64,000 nucleotides of DNA from Brachybacterium timonense (GCF_900258505.1 NZ_LT984895.1:332288-396287); one strand, 5' to 3'; positions 1 to 9,235 are shown, counted from the stretch's first letter. Numbers and translations: made by a program. The notes: generated by a model from the letters alone, not told the origin.

Positions 1-822
1 GGTCACCGGGTCGCCGCCCACACGACCGTCGGGACGATCCAGTGCGTTGATCTGTTCGACCTGCTCCGCAGTGAGGGACACATCCAGCGAAGCGAAGTTC
101 GAGACGATCCGCTCCGGCGTCACGGACTTCGGGATCACCACATTCCCGATCGCCAGATGCCAGGCGATGATCACCTGGGCATTGGTCACGCCCTTCTCCT
201 CGGCGATCTGGGAGATCACCGGGTCGTTCAGCACCGCACCGCCGGAGCCCAGCGGCGACCATGCCTCGGTGACGATGTTGTGCTTGGCATGCAGCTCTCG
301 CAGCTCGCGCTGCTGGAAGTACGGGTGCAGCTCGATCTGGTGGATCGCCGGCACCACGCCCGTGGCCTCGATGATCTCCTCCAGCTGCTCGGCAGGGAAG
401 TTCGAGACGCCGATCGAGCGGGCCTTACCAGCCTGCTGGATCTCGATCATCGCCTTCCATGCCTCCAGATACTTGCCCTGCACCGGCTTCGCCCAGTGAA
501 TGAGGAACAGATCCACCTGCTCCAGGCGCAGACGCTCCAGGGAACCGTCGATCGCAGCGAGCGCCTTATCGCGGTCATGGTCGTCGTTCCACAGCTTCGT
601 GGTGATGAACAGGTCCTCGCGCGGCACGTCGGCGGCGCGGACGGCACGGCCCACACCCTCCTCGTTCCCGTAGATGCGGGCGGTGTCGATGTGGCGGTAC
701 CCGGCGCGGATCGCCTGCTCGACCACGTCGGCGGCGACGTCATTCTCCACCTGCCACACGCCGTAGCCGAGCTGCGGGATGCTGTGGCCATCGTGGAAGG
801 CGACAGAGGGGCTGATCGTCAT
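1..822 (-). CDS. aldo/keto reductase (3' end cut by window edge)
   Basis: This is a cytoplasmic NAD(P)H-dependent carbonyl reductase of the aldo/keto reductase superfamily, close in style to the 2,5-diketo-D-gluconate reductases; the natural substrate cannot be read. The frame is open for 274 codons from an ATG at 822 to base 1 with no stop, so the gene runs off the window. Family members are about 275-285 residues, so little is missing. The catalytic tetrad is visible: Asp46 and Tyr51 in DTARIYGNE, Lys76 in ITTKLWND and His109 in FLIHWAKP. The C-terminal part keeps the IPKSVTPERI cofactor-binding segment. A strong AGGAGG at 829-834 sits 6 nt before the ATG and fixes the start. The gene lies downstream on the same strand from the esterase, 160 bp away. 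Confidence 0.93.
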   Translation of the reverse strand, partial: MTISPSVAFHDGHSIPQLGYGVWQVENDVAADVVEQAIRAGYRHIDTARIYGNEEGVGRAVRAADVPREDLFITTKLWNDDHDRDKALAAIDGSLERLRLEQVDLFLIHWAKPVQGKYLEAWKAMIEIQQAGKARSIGVSNFPAEQLEEIIEATGVVPAIHQIELHPYFQQRELRELHAKHNIVTEAWSPLGSGGAVLNDPVISQIAEEKGVTNAQVIIAWHLAIGNVVIPKSVTPERIVSNFASLDVSLTAEQVEQINALDRPDGRVGGDPVT

Positions 823-982
823 GAGGATCCTCCTGAGGGAATCGAAGGGATCGATCGCACGGTCGGTTCGTCTCCACCCTAGAGCAGGTGCCTGGTCCTT
901 CCCCAGAGGGTGACCGGGCTGGCAGGGCCGCGACGGGTGGAGCGGTCTGTCAGGGCCGGGGACCGGTGAACCGGTTACGGCG

Positions 983-2203
983 TCACGCCCCGCGGAACGC
1001 CGGAATGTTCTCGCACAGCCAATCGATAGTGGTGCCAGCGTGCGACATCCACAGTGCCATCGCATGCCCACCTCGGGGGGTCATCTGCACCGTGAGAACG
1101 GTGGGGCCGCCCGGTGAAGCAGCCACAGCCCGCTTCATTTCTGCGAGCGTCGGACCAGGCAGCGGATCATCGGAGCCAGCGAAGAAATACATGGTCACCG
1201 CCGGTTTCTTCGTGCGGACGATCGCGGGCACGTCGTACCGTGGGTCATCCGGGGCGGTCCACACCTGGTGTTCGGCATACTCCGGGCGGAAGTAACCGGC
1301 CAACGAGATGCTCGTGCGGAACAGGTCAGGGTGCCGCACAGACAGCATGGAGGCGCACCAGCCTCCCGCGCTGTACCCATAGGTGGTCCAGGCCGACGGG
1401 TCCTGCACGGTGCGCAGATGTGAGGTCGCGTAGCCGACTACGTCCTTCACGAGCCACGTCTCCCACAGGTGGCCTTGCCGATGCCCCGCCATGGTGGTCT
1501 GGTCCACGCACTCGGTGTCGTAGTGACCCGGATACACCCGCGGGGCGACGACAATGCTGGGCTTCATCGCGCCGGAAGCGACCCGCTGCTCGATCAGGCC
1601 GCCCAGATCAAAGCTGCTCTTGAACGCGTCGGGAGATCCCGGGATCCCGCTGAGCGCCATGATCACGGGATACCGCTGGTCGGGATGCTGCAGGTAGCCC
1701 GCCGGGAGGTACACAAGCGCATCGGACGTGACGTCGCTGGCGTTGGCGGGGATATTCACATGCACCCACTGCCCCCGGTCAGTGTCCTTGATGCCCGTGA
1801 GCGTGGTGTCGGCAAGCGGATTCTGGAGCGCAGAGGTTACAGGGGCTTTCTGGGCGGCCTCGAGCGCCTCCGCCTCCTGGGCGGTCAGGGGAGCGGCCTC
1901 CTGTCCGTCGGCACCGATCGACTCCGCGGTGCTCACGTTCCCGGAACCGAGGAACAGATCGCTCCACGAGGGGTACATCGCGAACGTGCGATTGATCCAC
2001 ACCGCTACGGTGATGAGCATCAGTGCTGCGACCAGCAGCATCGTGACCAGTTGCGCGAGGACATGCCGAGTGCGTACGTGCCCGGTTCGCGCGGGATGAC
2101 GCGGCAGCCGCACCGCACCGAACAGCAGCACAGCGGCGCTGACCACGGTGATCATGATGCACACGGGCAGTCCCCGTAGATCGAGCAGACTGGCGATGCT
2201 CAT
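983..2203 (-). CDS. membrane-anchored alpha/beta-hydrolase esterase
   Basis: This is a 406-residue alpha/beta-hydrolase of the putative-esterase (esterase D/antigen 85-like) family. Two hydrophobic segments near residues 12-31 and 48-70 anchor it in the membrane, with the hydrolase domain probably outside. The nucleophile serine is in GYSAGGW (about residue 280), followed by a candidate Asp in FAGSDDP (about 344) and His in RGGHAM (about 381). The ATG at 2203 is preceded directly by GGGAGGGAAGGAG. It is divergent from the lysX-type gene across 211 bp. Known biology: aminoacyl-phospholipid synthases can be paired with hydrolases that remove the amino acid. I infer that this esterase could do so here; ordinary ester hydrolysis of another envelope lipid or xenobiotic is equally compatible with the sequence. 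Confidence 0.88.
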   Translation of the reverse strand: MSIASLLDLRGLPVCIMITVVSAAVLLFGAVRLPRHPARTGHVRTRHVLAQLVTMLLVAALMLITVAVWINRTFAMYPSWSDLFLGSGNVSTAESIGADGQEAAPLTAQEAEALEAAQKAPVTSALQNPLADTTLTGIKDTDRGQWVHVNIPANASDVTSDALVYLPAGYLQHPDQRYPVIMALSGIPGSPDAFKSSFDLGGLIEQRVASGAMKPSIVVAPRVYPGHYDTECVDQTTMAGHRQGHLWETWLVKDVVGYATSHLRTVQDPSAWTTYGYSAGGWCASMLSVRHPDLFRTSISLAGYFRPEYAEHQVWTAPDDPRYDVPAIVRTKKPAVTMYFFAGSDDPLPGPTLAEMKRAVAASPGGPTVLTVQMTPRGGHAMALWMSHAGTTIDWLCENIPAFRGA

Positions 2204-2306
2204 CTCCTTCCCTCCCGGTCTGTGCAGCGGGGCCGAAACCTTGTGCTACCGCCCGCGGGCACAGGCAGATTCTGCGCCTCTTCCTTCAGAGACGCACGTG
2301 GCCGAT

Positions 2307-2344
2307 GGTCGAGTACAGCAGCTGTTTTCTCGACTTTGGTCGAG
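2307..2344. promoter_or_regulatory. inverted/direct repeat in the esterase-lysX divergent promoter region
   Basis: The 211-bp divergent region holds a perfect inverted repeat CTCGAC-TTTG-GTCGAG at 2329-2344. A direct copy of GGTCGAG occurs at 2307-2313 and 2338-2344, 31 bp apart, which is three helical turns. This spacing fits a dimeric regulator binding on one face of the DNA. I did not recognise the regulator, and no clear -35/-10 pair could be assigned. Confidence 0.4.
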
Positions 2345-2414
2345 GGTTGTGTGCACAGTGCGGCAGGCAGGTGGGACGTACATTGGAGCCCGTATTCACG
2401 GAAGGGCACCGCGC

Positions 2415-5400
2415 ATGGACCGCAGCGAGAAGATGAGACATGCTCGCACCGAGCGCGCCGTCGACCTGCTGATCTGGGGGCACATCCTCGCGGCCCTGGC
2501 GAGTCTTGGCGCGCTGCTGTACGTCAGGCAGGGGCGCCAGCTGCCGTCGTTGCCGGAGCTGGTCTTCTCCGCGATCAACGTGCCCGTCTTCCCGTCGTTC
2601 GTCTCCGTGGCCTTGCTGATGCTCCTGATCAGCGGCCTCGTGCGACGCAAGCGTCTGGCTCTGCTCGGTGTCGCAACCCTGCAGGTCACCGGGGCGCTCT
2701 ACTCCGCCACCCGCTTCGTCACAGTGGCCAGCCAAGGCGCCTTGCCCGGCCCGACCGGCCCGCGCGGTGCCGTGATACTGCCTGTGATCGCGGCTGATCT
2801 CCTCAGCCCGGTCGCCGCCGTCGCCATGCTCGTCCTGCTGTTCCGTCTGCGCGGCGCGTTCCCGGGCACCGTGGCGCGGCGTTCATGGCCGCAGGCACTC
2901 TTGGTGCTCGCCGGTGGGGTGGCGGTCACGGTGGGCGTGACCTATCTGATGCTGCTGGCTACGGTGAACGACCCCCGCGGTGAGGGCCGGCTGCTGCTGT
3001 TCTCCCTGGGCAGAGCAATGGGTCTGGTGGCAGGCCGGATCGGTGGCACACCGGCGCAGGTGTCGCTCGTGACCGGCCTGCTGCTGGGGCTGACTGTGCT
3101 GGCTGCAGCTGTGATCTTCCTGCGGTCGCCGAAGGGGGACCGTACACGCACCGGTGAGCAGGAAGTCGCTCTGCGTCGCCTGCTTGCTGAGCACGGCCGT
3201 GCTGATTCTCTGAGCTACTTCGCTACCCGTCGGGACAAAGAACTCGTGTTCTCGCCAGACGGCGAGGCTGTGATCGCGTACGAGGTCTCGGGAGCGGTTG
3301 CTGTGGCCGCGGGTGATCCGATTGGGGTGCGCAGCTCGTGGCCTGCAGCGATGGATGAGTTCCTCGTGCTGTGCCGCCGCTCTGGCTGGATTCCGTCGGC
3401 GCTTGCAGCAGGCGAGGATGCGGCCCGCGCCTGGACCGAGCGTGGCCTGATCGCTGTGCCGATGGGCGACGAGGCGATCCTGGATGCCGAGCATTTCCAG
3501 ACGGCGTCGACCTCTCTCACTGAGGTGCGTCGCGCCGCGGCGCGGGCCCGTGCTGACGGTGTGCAGGTGCGTCTTCGCCGGCATGGGTCACTCACGGTGG
3601 AGGAACGCGCAGAGATGATCCGCTGCGCGAACGCCTGGCGGCACGACGGTGACGAGCGCGGCTTCTCCATGGCACTCTCCCGCCTGGGCGATCCTGCCGA
3701 CGCGACGTGCCTGCTGGTCAGTGCCCACGCCGCCGACGGCACGTGGGTGGGACTGCTCAGCCTGGTGCCCTGGGGACGCACTGGTGCGAGCCTGGACGTT
3801 ATGCGGCGGTCACCCACAGCCCCGCACGGCGTGATGGAACTGATGGTCTCCACACTGCTCACAGACGGCCCGCGCCTGGGCGTGAAGCAGGTCAGCCTGA
3901 ACTTCGCGATGTTCCGCCAGGTCTTCGACGATGCGGAGAAGCTGGGGGCCTCGGTCACGACCCGGATCATCGCCGCGGTGCTGCAGCGCGCCGACCGCTG
4001 GTTCCAGCTGGAGCGCCTGTACCGCTCGAACCAGAAATACAGGCCGACGTGGGTGACGCGATACCTGCTCGCCGATGGTCTGCCGTCACTGCCACGGACC
4101 GCGCTTGCCGCCGCGCGTCTCGAGGGATTCGCACCCCGTCTCACCCGACCCGCGCCGGAGGCCCCCGCGCTGGATGCCACCCAGCTCGACGACGTGCGCC
4201 GCATCGAGTCTGCCGCCCCGGTGCCGTCGGATCTGGCGCCGCGACGCTCGGACCAGTCCCGCCACCGCGTGCTGCACCTTGAACAGCTGAGGGCCGCCGG
4301 GATGGAGCCGTACCCGGTGGGGGTGCCCGCACCCATGGACCTCGCCGAGGTCGCGAAGAAAGTGCAGGCCGATGCGGCGGGGTCGGTCTCTCTGGAGCCT
4401 ACGGAGGGGGCTGCCGGGCATCTGCGGGACGACGGGACGGGGACGCATCCTGTGGCGTCGTCGGCCCCTCTGAATCCCTCGGAGGACCCGCTGACGCACG
4501 ACGGGCAAGATCGAGGGGAACTGCGTGTTGCGGGGCGTGTACGGCACCTGCGCGACTTGGGCGGTGTCGCGTTCGTCGAGCTCATGGATCGGTCCGAGCG
4601 CTTGCAGGCGATCATGGAGCGGGAGCAGCTGGGCGCCGCATCCTTCGACCTGCTGACTCGTGCTGTGGACCGCGGTGACCTGCTCGAGATCTCGGGGCGC
4701 CCAGGGCGCTCGCGCACCGGGGAGCCGTCGCTCATCGGGGCCAGCTGGCGGATCGTCTCGAAAGCGCTGCAGCCGATCCCCTTCGACTCTTTCGAGGACC
4801 CAGAGTCGCGTCTGCGACGCCGCGCCACCGATCTGATCGTGCACCCTCAGACCGCCGAGCTGTTACGCGCACGCTCCGCCGTTGTTCAGGCGGTGCGGCA
4901 GACCCTTCTCGATGCTGGGGCGATGGAGGTTGAGACACCGGTTCTCGCGACCGTGCACGGCGGTGCGAATGCTCGCCCCTTCCGCACCCGCATCAACGCC
5001 TACGACACGGACCTCACCCTGCGCATCGCCCCCGAGCTGCAGCTCAAGAAGCTGCTGGTGGGTGGACTCGGCCCGATCTTCGAGATCGGCCGCAACTTCC
5101 GCAACGAGGGCGCTGACGCTACGCACAATCCCGAGTTCACGGCCCTGGAGACCTACTGGCCGTACTCGGATTACACCGGCATGCGCCACCTCACTGAACG
5201 ATTGGTGCGGGCTGCCGCGCGTGCGGTGCACGGTGACGAGGTGTTACCTGTGGGGGAGGGCGGTGCCCTCGTGGACGTCTCGGGGCCGTGGGAGGTGATC
5301 ACGGTGTGCGATGCGGTCTCCCGTGCTGTGGGACGCAGCGTGGACGTGAACACCGATATCGATGAGCTGCTCGAGATCATCCGTGATCATGACCTTGAGG

Positions 5401-5855
5401 TGCGTGAAGACATGGGGCCGGGCGCCCTCATCGAGGAGCTGTACGGCGAGCTGGTCGAGCCCGCCACCATGATGCCGACGTTCTACCTGGATTTCCCAGC
5501 CGAGACGTCGCCGCTGACCGCGCCGCACCGCAGCTGTCCCGGGCTCGTGGAACGCTGGGATCTGGTGGCGGGAGGTATGGAGATCGGCACCGCCTACTCC
5601 GAGCTCGCCGACCCGCTCATCCAACGCGAACGCCTCACGGCGCAGTCGTTGAAGGCTGCCGCGGGTGACGCGGAGGCCATGGAAGTGGACGAGTCCTTTC
5701 TGGAGGCGCTCGAGAACGCGATGCCGCCCGCCGGGGGCCTGGGCATCGGCATGGACCGCCTGGCCATGCTGATCACGCGCACCGCGATCCGCGACGTGCT
5801 GGCCTTCCCCTTCGTTCGGCCGCACCCCCGCACTGCGGGATCACCTGGGGCGTAA
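2415..5855 (+). CDS. lysX: bifunctional lysylphosphatidylglycerol synthase / lysyl-tRNA synthetase, LysX type
   Basis: The protein charges tRNA with lysine and transfers the lysine to phosphatidylglycerol, lowering surface charge and giving resistance to cationic peptides. From the ATG at 2415 it is 1146 residues, near the 1172 of the mycobacterial LysX; the frame stays open upstream to 2148, but the extra 89 codons look non-coding. Six hydrophobic segments span about residues 15-245. A GNAT-like MprF/DUF2156 transferase domain covers about 255-580, an OB-fold anticodon-binding domain starts near 702, and a class II synthetase core runs from about 810. Motif 2 is FRNEGADATHNPEFTA (about 893-908) and motif 3 is GLGIGMDRLAML (about 1107). 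A second ATG at 2433 is a possible alternative start. It is divergent from the membrane esterase. Confidence 0.94.
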   Translation: MDRSEKMRHARTERAVDLLIWGHILAALASLGALLYVRQGRQLPSLPELVFSAINVPVFPSFVSVALLMLLISGLVRRKRLALLGVATLQVTGALYSATRFVTVASQGALPGPTGPRGAVILPVIAADLLSPVAAVAMLVLLFRLRGAFPGTVARRSWPQALLVLAGGVAVTVGVTYLMLLATVNDPRGEGRLLLFSLGRAMGLVAGRIGGTPAQVSLVTGLLLGLTVLAAAVIFLRSPKGDRTRTGEQEVALRRLLAEHGRADSLSYFATRRDKELVFSPDGEAVIAYEVSGAVAVAAGDPIGVRSSWPAAMDEFLVLCRRSGWIPSALAAGEDAARAWTERGLIAVPMGDEAILDAEHFQTASTSLTEVRRAAARARADGVQVRLRRHGSLTVEERAEMIRCANAWRHDGDERGFSMALSRLGDPADATCLLVSAHAADGTWVGLLSLVPWGRTGASLDVMRRSPTAPHGVMELMVSTLLTDGPRLGVKQVSLNFAMFRQVFDDAEKLGASVTTRIIAAVLQRADRWFQLERLYRSNQKYRPTWVTRYLLADGLPSLPRTALAAARLEGFAPRLTRPAPEAPALDATQLDDVRRIESAAPVPSDLAPRRSDQSRHRVLHLEQLRAAGMEPYPVGVPAPMDLAEVAKKVQADAAGSVSLEPTEGAAGHLRDDGTGTHPVASSAPLNPSEDPLTHDGQDRGELRVAGRVRHLRDLGGVAFVELMDRSERLQAIMEREQLGAASFDLLTRAVDRGDLLEISGRPGRSRTGEPSLIGASWRIVSKALQPIPFDSFEDPESRLRRRATDLIVHPQTAELLRARSAVVQAVRQTLLDAGAMEVETPVLATVHGGANARPFRTRINAYDTDLTLRIAPELQLKKLLVGGLGPIFEIGRNFRNEGADATHNPEFTALETYWPYSDYTGMRHLTERLVRAAARAVHGDEVLPVGEGGALVDVSGPWEVITVCDAVSRAVGRSVDVNTDIDELLEIIRDHDLEVREDMGPGALIEELYGELVEPATMMPTFYLDFPAETSPLTAPHRSCPGLVERWDLVAGGMEIGTAYSELADPLIQRERLTAQSLKAAAGDAEAMEVDESFLEALENAMPPAGGLGIGMDRLAMLITRTAIRDVLAFPFVRPHPRTAGSPGA

Positions 5856-6064
5856 GGGCGTGGTGCCGCGTGTGGTCGCTCATGGACGTATAGCTGGGGC
5901 CAGGTGGATTATTCGCACGGCTCCACGAATACCGCCATGCGTGAACGATGCAGCGGCGGGGCGGCGGTGTCGGGCGGTGGCGCGGTGCGGCCCGGCGTGA
6001 CCGCGCAGATGGGCGGCGGTGCCGCCGTGCCCGCGACAGTGCGAGTCAGCGCCCCTGCGCCGCC

Positions 6065-6070
6065 TACGAT
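6065..6070 (+). promoter_or_regulatory. probable -10 element TACGAT (leaderless transcript)
   Basis: TACGAT fits the actinobacterial TANNNT -10 rule and ends 6 nt before the ATG at 6077. Transcription would then begin at or near the start codon. No Shine-Dalgarno sequence precedes the ATG, which agrees with leaderless translation. Confidence 0.45.
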
Positions 6071-6076
6071 GTCGGC

Positions 6077-7582
6077 ATGACCCCGGCGCGCCGTTCGAGA
6101 CTGGCTCCCCTGCAGCGGCCGGTCCCGTCAGAGCCACCCGAATACGACCACGACCGCGGCCACACCACCGTCGGCCCCCGTATCGAGATCTACGGCCTGC
6201 TCGACACGCTGTTCATCATCGCCGGCCTGGTGGTGTCTGTGTGGCTCGCGGTGCTGTATCTGCTGGAGGGCTTCTCCCTCACCCCGGTGAGGCTGCTGTA
6301 CCTGGTGGGGTTCTGGTTGCTGCTCACCTACATCGCGCTGCCGCGACTGCATCAGCTGCTCACGTGGATCTATCTGCCCGACTACTTCTTCGGTCGTACC
6401 CGCACCACCGAGGGAGTGCTCTCTGACCCGATCAACCTGGCGTTCGACGGGAAGGAGGTTGACCTGCACGTCGCCATGCGCAAGGCAGGCTGGGTGCTCG
6501 CCGAGGAGCGCACGGTCGGCTCTGCGTGGGGCATGGTGCGCGCCACTCTGATGCGTGACTCCTATCCGTCGGCCCCTGTGTCTGACCTCTATCTGCTGGG
6601 GCGTCGGCATGACTTCACGTACCAGCAGGAAGTGGGCGGCACCACCGCTAAGCGCCACCACGTGCGCTTCTGGCGCGTCCCCAAAGACTTCGTGCTGCCC
6701 GGCGGCTACCGCGCCGACTGGCTGGCGGCCGGAACCTATGACCGTGCCGTCGGCTTCTCCTTCTTCACCCTGCAGTTCACGCACCGGATCGACGAGAACA
6801 TCGACGTTGAGCGCGACTACATCATCGACACGGTGCGGTACGCGGATCCGGACATTGACGTCGAGGTGATCGAGGATTTCTCCACGTCGTATCTGCATCG
6901 CAACGGGCAGGGCGACAGGATCCGCACCGACGGTGACCTGCCGATCGTGGACGTGACCGGCGCCGCCGCACGCTCCGACGGGGCGACTGCGGTGATGCTG
7001 CCTCGGCATCGCCCCACCGGTATCTCCGTGATGAAGGCGCGGGCGCTTGCGGCGGCGCAGGCCGCGGTGGATGCGAAACGCGAGAAGCTCTCGCGGCGCC
7101 AGCTCAGCGGCCAGTGGCAGGACACCGTGGAGGACCTGCAGGATGTGTGGGCCGGGGCCGCCGACCATCATCTGCCGCCGCCCACGATCCTGTTCACCGC
7201 CGGCCTCGTGCTGGTGCAGGCGATCCTGCTGGGCATCCAGTGGGCCGCCCGCGCGCTGGACGCGGATCTGGGGTTGATCGCCGAAGACGTGGTCGCCCTG
7301 CTGCCACACGCTGATGCGCTAGGTGCCGCGACCGTCCTGTGCCTGGTCAGTGCTGCCCTCGTGGTCGGCGTGTTTCGACGCAACCGGTGGGCGCGCCTCG
7401 CCCTGATGGCGGTGTTCACGGCCGACGCCCTGGTGAGGCTCGCCATGGCGACCTCTGCCACGGGGGAGGTCGAGCATTCGCTGCTGGTGGGCGTGGGCGC
7501 GAGTGCGCTCGGCGTTATGGCGATCTCCTCGGACGCCTCACGGCTCTGGGTGCAGACCCAGCGGCTCGGCCCGCGCGACTGA
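6077..7582 (+). CDS. LssY C-terminal domain membrane protein
   Basis: This 501-residue membrane protein carries an LssY_C domain at about residues 110-300, with the typical tracts DPINLAF, APVSDLYLLGRRHDFTYQ and KRHHVRFWR. The domain is known from the C-terminus of LssY-like PAP2 phosphatases, but its function is unknown. Hydrophobic segments lie near 40-60 and 70-95, and four more cluster at about 371-393, 410-432, 436-455 and 465-485. No PAP2 phosphatase domain is present, so this is a stand-alone LssY_C protein. I chose the ATG at 6077 because a TACGAT -10 box lies just upstream; the open frame reaches 5948 but that stretch is low-complexity and GC-rich. It is followed by a tandem repeat and then the convergent nhaA. 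Confidence 0.8.
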   Translation: MTPARRSRLAPLQRPVPSEPPEYDHDRGHTTVGPRIEIYGLLDTLFIIAGLVVSVWLAVLYLLEGFSLTPVRLLYLVGFWLLLTYIALPRLHQLLTWIYLPDYFFGRTRTTEGVLSDPINLAFDGKEVDLHVAMRKAGWVLAEERTVGSAWGMVRATLMRDSYPSAPVSDLYLLGRRHDFTYQQEVGGTTAKRHHVRFWRVPKDFVLPGGYRADWLAAGTYDRAVGFSFFTLQFTHRIDENIDVERDYIIDTVRYADPDIDVEVIEDFSTSYLHRNGQGDRIRTDGDLPIVDVTGAAARSDGATAVMLPRHRPTGISVMKARALAAAQAAVDAKREKLSRRQLSGQWQDTVEDLQDVWAGAADHHLPPPTILFTAGLVLVQAILLGIQWAARALDADLGLIAEDVVALLPHADALGAATVLCLVSAALVVGVFRRNRWARLALMAVFTADALVRLAMATSATGEVEHSLLVGVGASALGVMAISSDASRLWVQTQRLGPRD

Positions 7583-7598
7583 GCCGAGCGCATCCCTC

Positions 7599-7643
7599 GG
7601 GGCGCCGACGGTCGGGGCGCCGACGGTCGGGGCGCCGACGGTC
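7599..7643. repeat. 15-bp tandem repeat, three perfect copies
   Basis: The unit GGGGCGCCGACGGTC occurs three times in succession (7599-7613, 7614-7628, 7629-7643), with a degenerate fourth copy to about 7658. It sits in the 194-bp gap between the convergent LssY_C gene and nhaA. Each unit contains the self-complementary GGCGCC, so the array can fold. No stem followed by a T-run was seen. Confidence 0.85.
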
Positions 7644-7776
7644 GGGGTGCGAACGGCGACGGCCGACGGGCAGGCCACGCGGTACGCGGGCGCTGTGCGA
7701 TCCCGGCGAGTAGGCAGGCCGGCGCACCGACGGCGTCGGCCTCAGTGCTCACTGCCGTCGGCCGACGCCGCCGTGC

Positions 7777-9174
7777 TCAGCGCTCCGACTGACCTCGCGG
7801 GGTATCGGCGTGGCCCTGTTCAGAGCCGCCCGTGCGGGCGGAGTCGTCGGCGAACACGTCCGGGATACCGTCCCGGTTCACGTCCTCATGCTCGCGGGCG
7901 TAGATCTTCTTGTAGTGCGCATCGCGCGGCAGCAGGAGCACGGCGCCGACGATCGCAGCGAGCACGGAGGCGGTGAGCACGCCCACCTTCGCCACATCGT
8001 GCAACGGATCTTCGACCGCGAAGCTCAGCTCCGCCACCAGCAGCGAGACGGTGAATCCGATTCCCGCGACCGACGCGAGGCCCGTGAGGTCGTACCAGGT
8101 GATGTCGGGGTCCAGGTTCGCGCGCCGCAGCCGGGTGACCAGGAATGTGGAGCCGACGATCCCCAGGATCTTGCCGCCGACGAGCCCCAGGATCACGCCG
8201 AGTGCCACGGTGGACTGCCAGGCGTCGAGCAGACCGGAGAACCCGCCGACGGCCACGCCCGCGCTGAAGAACGCGAACACAGGCACAGCGAACCCCGAGG
8301 AGAGCGGCCGGAAACGGTGCTCTAGGGTCTGCAGCAGTGAGTACTTCTCGCCGAACGGCGAGCGGGCGCTGGCGGGTACGGCGAACGCGAGCACCACACC
8401 GGCGATCGTGGCGTGGATGCCGGAGTTGTAGAACAACGCCCAGGTCACGATAGCCAGCGGCAGTAGCAGCAGCCACGCGGCAGCGTAGGACCGCTTGAAC
8501 CAGGACTCCGCCTTGATGGCGAGCAGGGCGAACAGCGCGATCGGCACGATCGAGAGCGCGAGCCAGCCCAGCTGCAGGTCGCTCGTGTAGAAGATCGCGA
8601 TGATGAGGATGGCGATGAGGTCATCCACGATCGCGAGGGTGAGCAGGAAGGTGCGCAGCGCCGCCGGCATGTGTGAGCCGATGATGGCGAGCACCGCGAG
8701 CGCGAAGGCGATATCGGTGGCGGCGGGGATCGCCCAGCCGCTCAACGAGCCCTCCGGCCCGAACATGTTGATCGCCGAGTAGATCAGTGCCGGGGTGATC
8801 ACGCCGCCGAACGCGGCAGCTACCGGCACGAGGGCGCGGCCCGGGTCGCGCAGATCTCCGCGCGTGAATTCGTGCTTCAGCTCGAGCCCGGCCATGAAGA
8901 AGAACAGGGCGAGCAGACCGTCGGCTGCCCAGTGGCCCACGGACATCTTCAGACTGAAGTCACCGATGTCGAAGCCCAGGTAGGTGTCGCGCACACCGAA
9001 GTACAGGTCGGACAGCGGCGTGTTCGCAAAGATAAGCGCCGCTGCGGCGGCGATCACGAGGAGTAATCCACCGACGGTCTCGGTGGTGATGAGCTTCTCG
9101 ATGCGGGAGTACTCACGGTAGGTGCCGCGCTCGAGGATGTGCCGCGGCACGTCGGGACTCGGGGACGTGGTCAC
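7777..9174 (-). CDS. nhaA: Na+/H+ antiporter NhaA
   Basis: NhaA exports sodium in exchange for protons and serves pH and salt homeostasis in the cytoplasmic membrane. The 465-residue product has the NhaA pattern of many helices with the ion-binding Asp-Asp pair in LAIVDDLIAI (about residue 180). The start is a GTG at 9174 with AGGAGA just upstream; the frame is open to 9450 but that stretch belongs to the upstream gene region. A hydrophilic C-terminal tail of about 45 residues contains DVNRDGIPDVF, which looks like a calcium-binding loop. The gene lies 61 bp behind the NhaD-type antiporter and is probably co-transcribed with it. Confidence 0.93.
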   Translation of the reverse strand: MTTSPSPDVPRHILERGTYREYSRIEKLITTETVGGLLLVIAAAAALIFANTPLSDLYFGVRDTYLGFDIGDFSLKMSVGHWAADGLLALFFFMAGLELKHEFTRGDLRDPGRALVPVAAAFGGVITPALIYSAINMFGPEGSLSGWAIPAATDIAFALAVLAIIGSHMPAALRTFLLTLAIVDDLIAILIIAIFYTSDLQLGWLALSIVPIALFALLAIKAESWFKRSYAAAWLLLLPLAIVTWALFYNSGIHATIAGVVLAFAVPASARSPFGEKYSLLQTLEHRFRPLSSGFAVPVFAFFSAGVAVGGFSGLLDAWQSTVALGVILGLVGGKILGIVGSTFLVTRLRRANLDPDITWYDLTGLASVAGIGFTVSLLVAELSFAVEDPLHDVAKVGVLTASVLAAIVGAVLLLPRDAHYKKIYAREHEDVNRDGIPDVFADDSARTGGSEQGHADTPRGQSER

Positions 9175-9235
9175 TGGGAATCTCCTGACGTCGAGGATCG
9201 GGTGGGGCGGGAGCGGAGCCGCGCACCCGATGCCG

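Noticed and set aside
3215..4828. A 537-codon reading frame antisense to lysX
   Set aside because: The composition is Arg/Ser-rich without a recognisable domain, and the sense strand is a clear LysX.
7599..7643. CRISPR-like array
   Set aside because: The 15-bp copies are directly adjacent without spacers and no cas genes are in the window.
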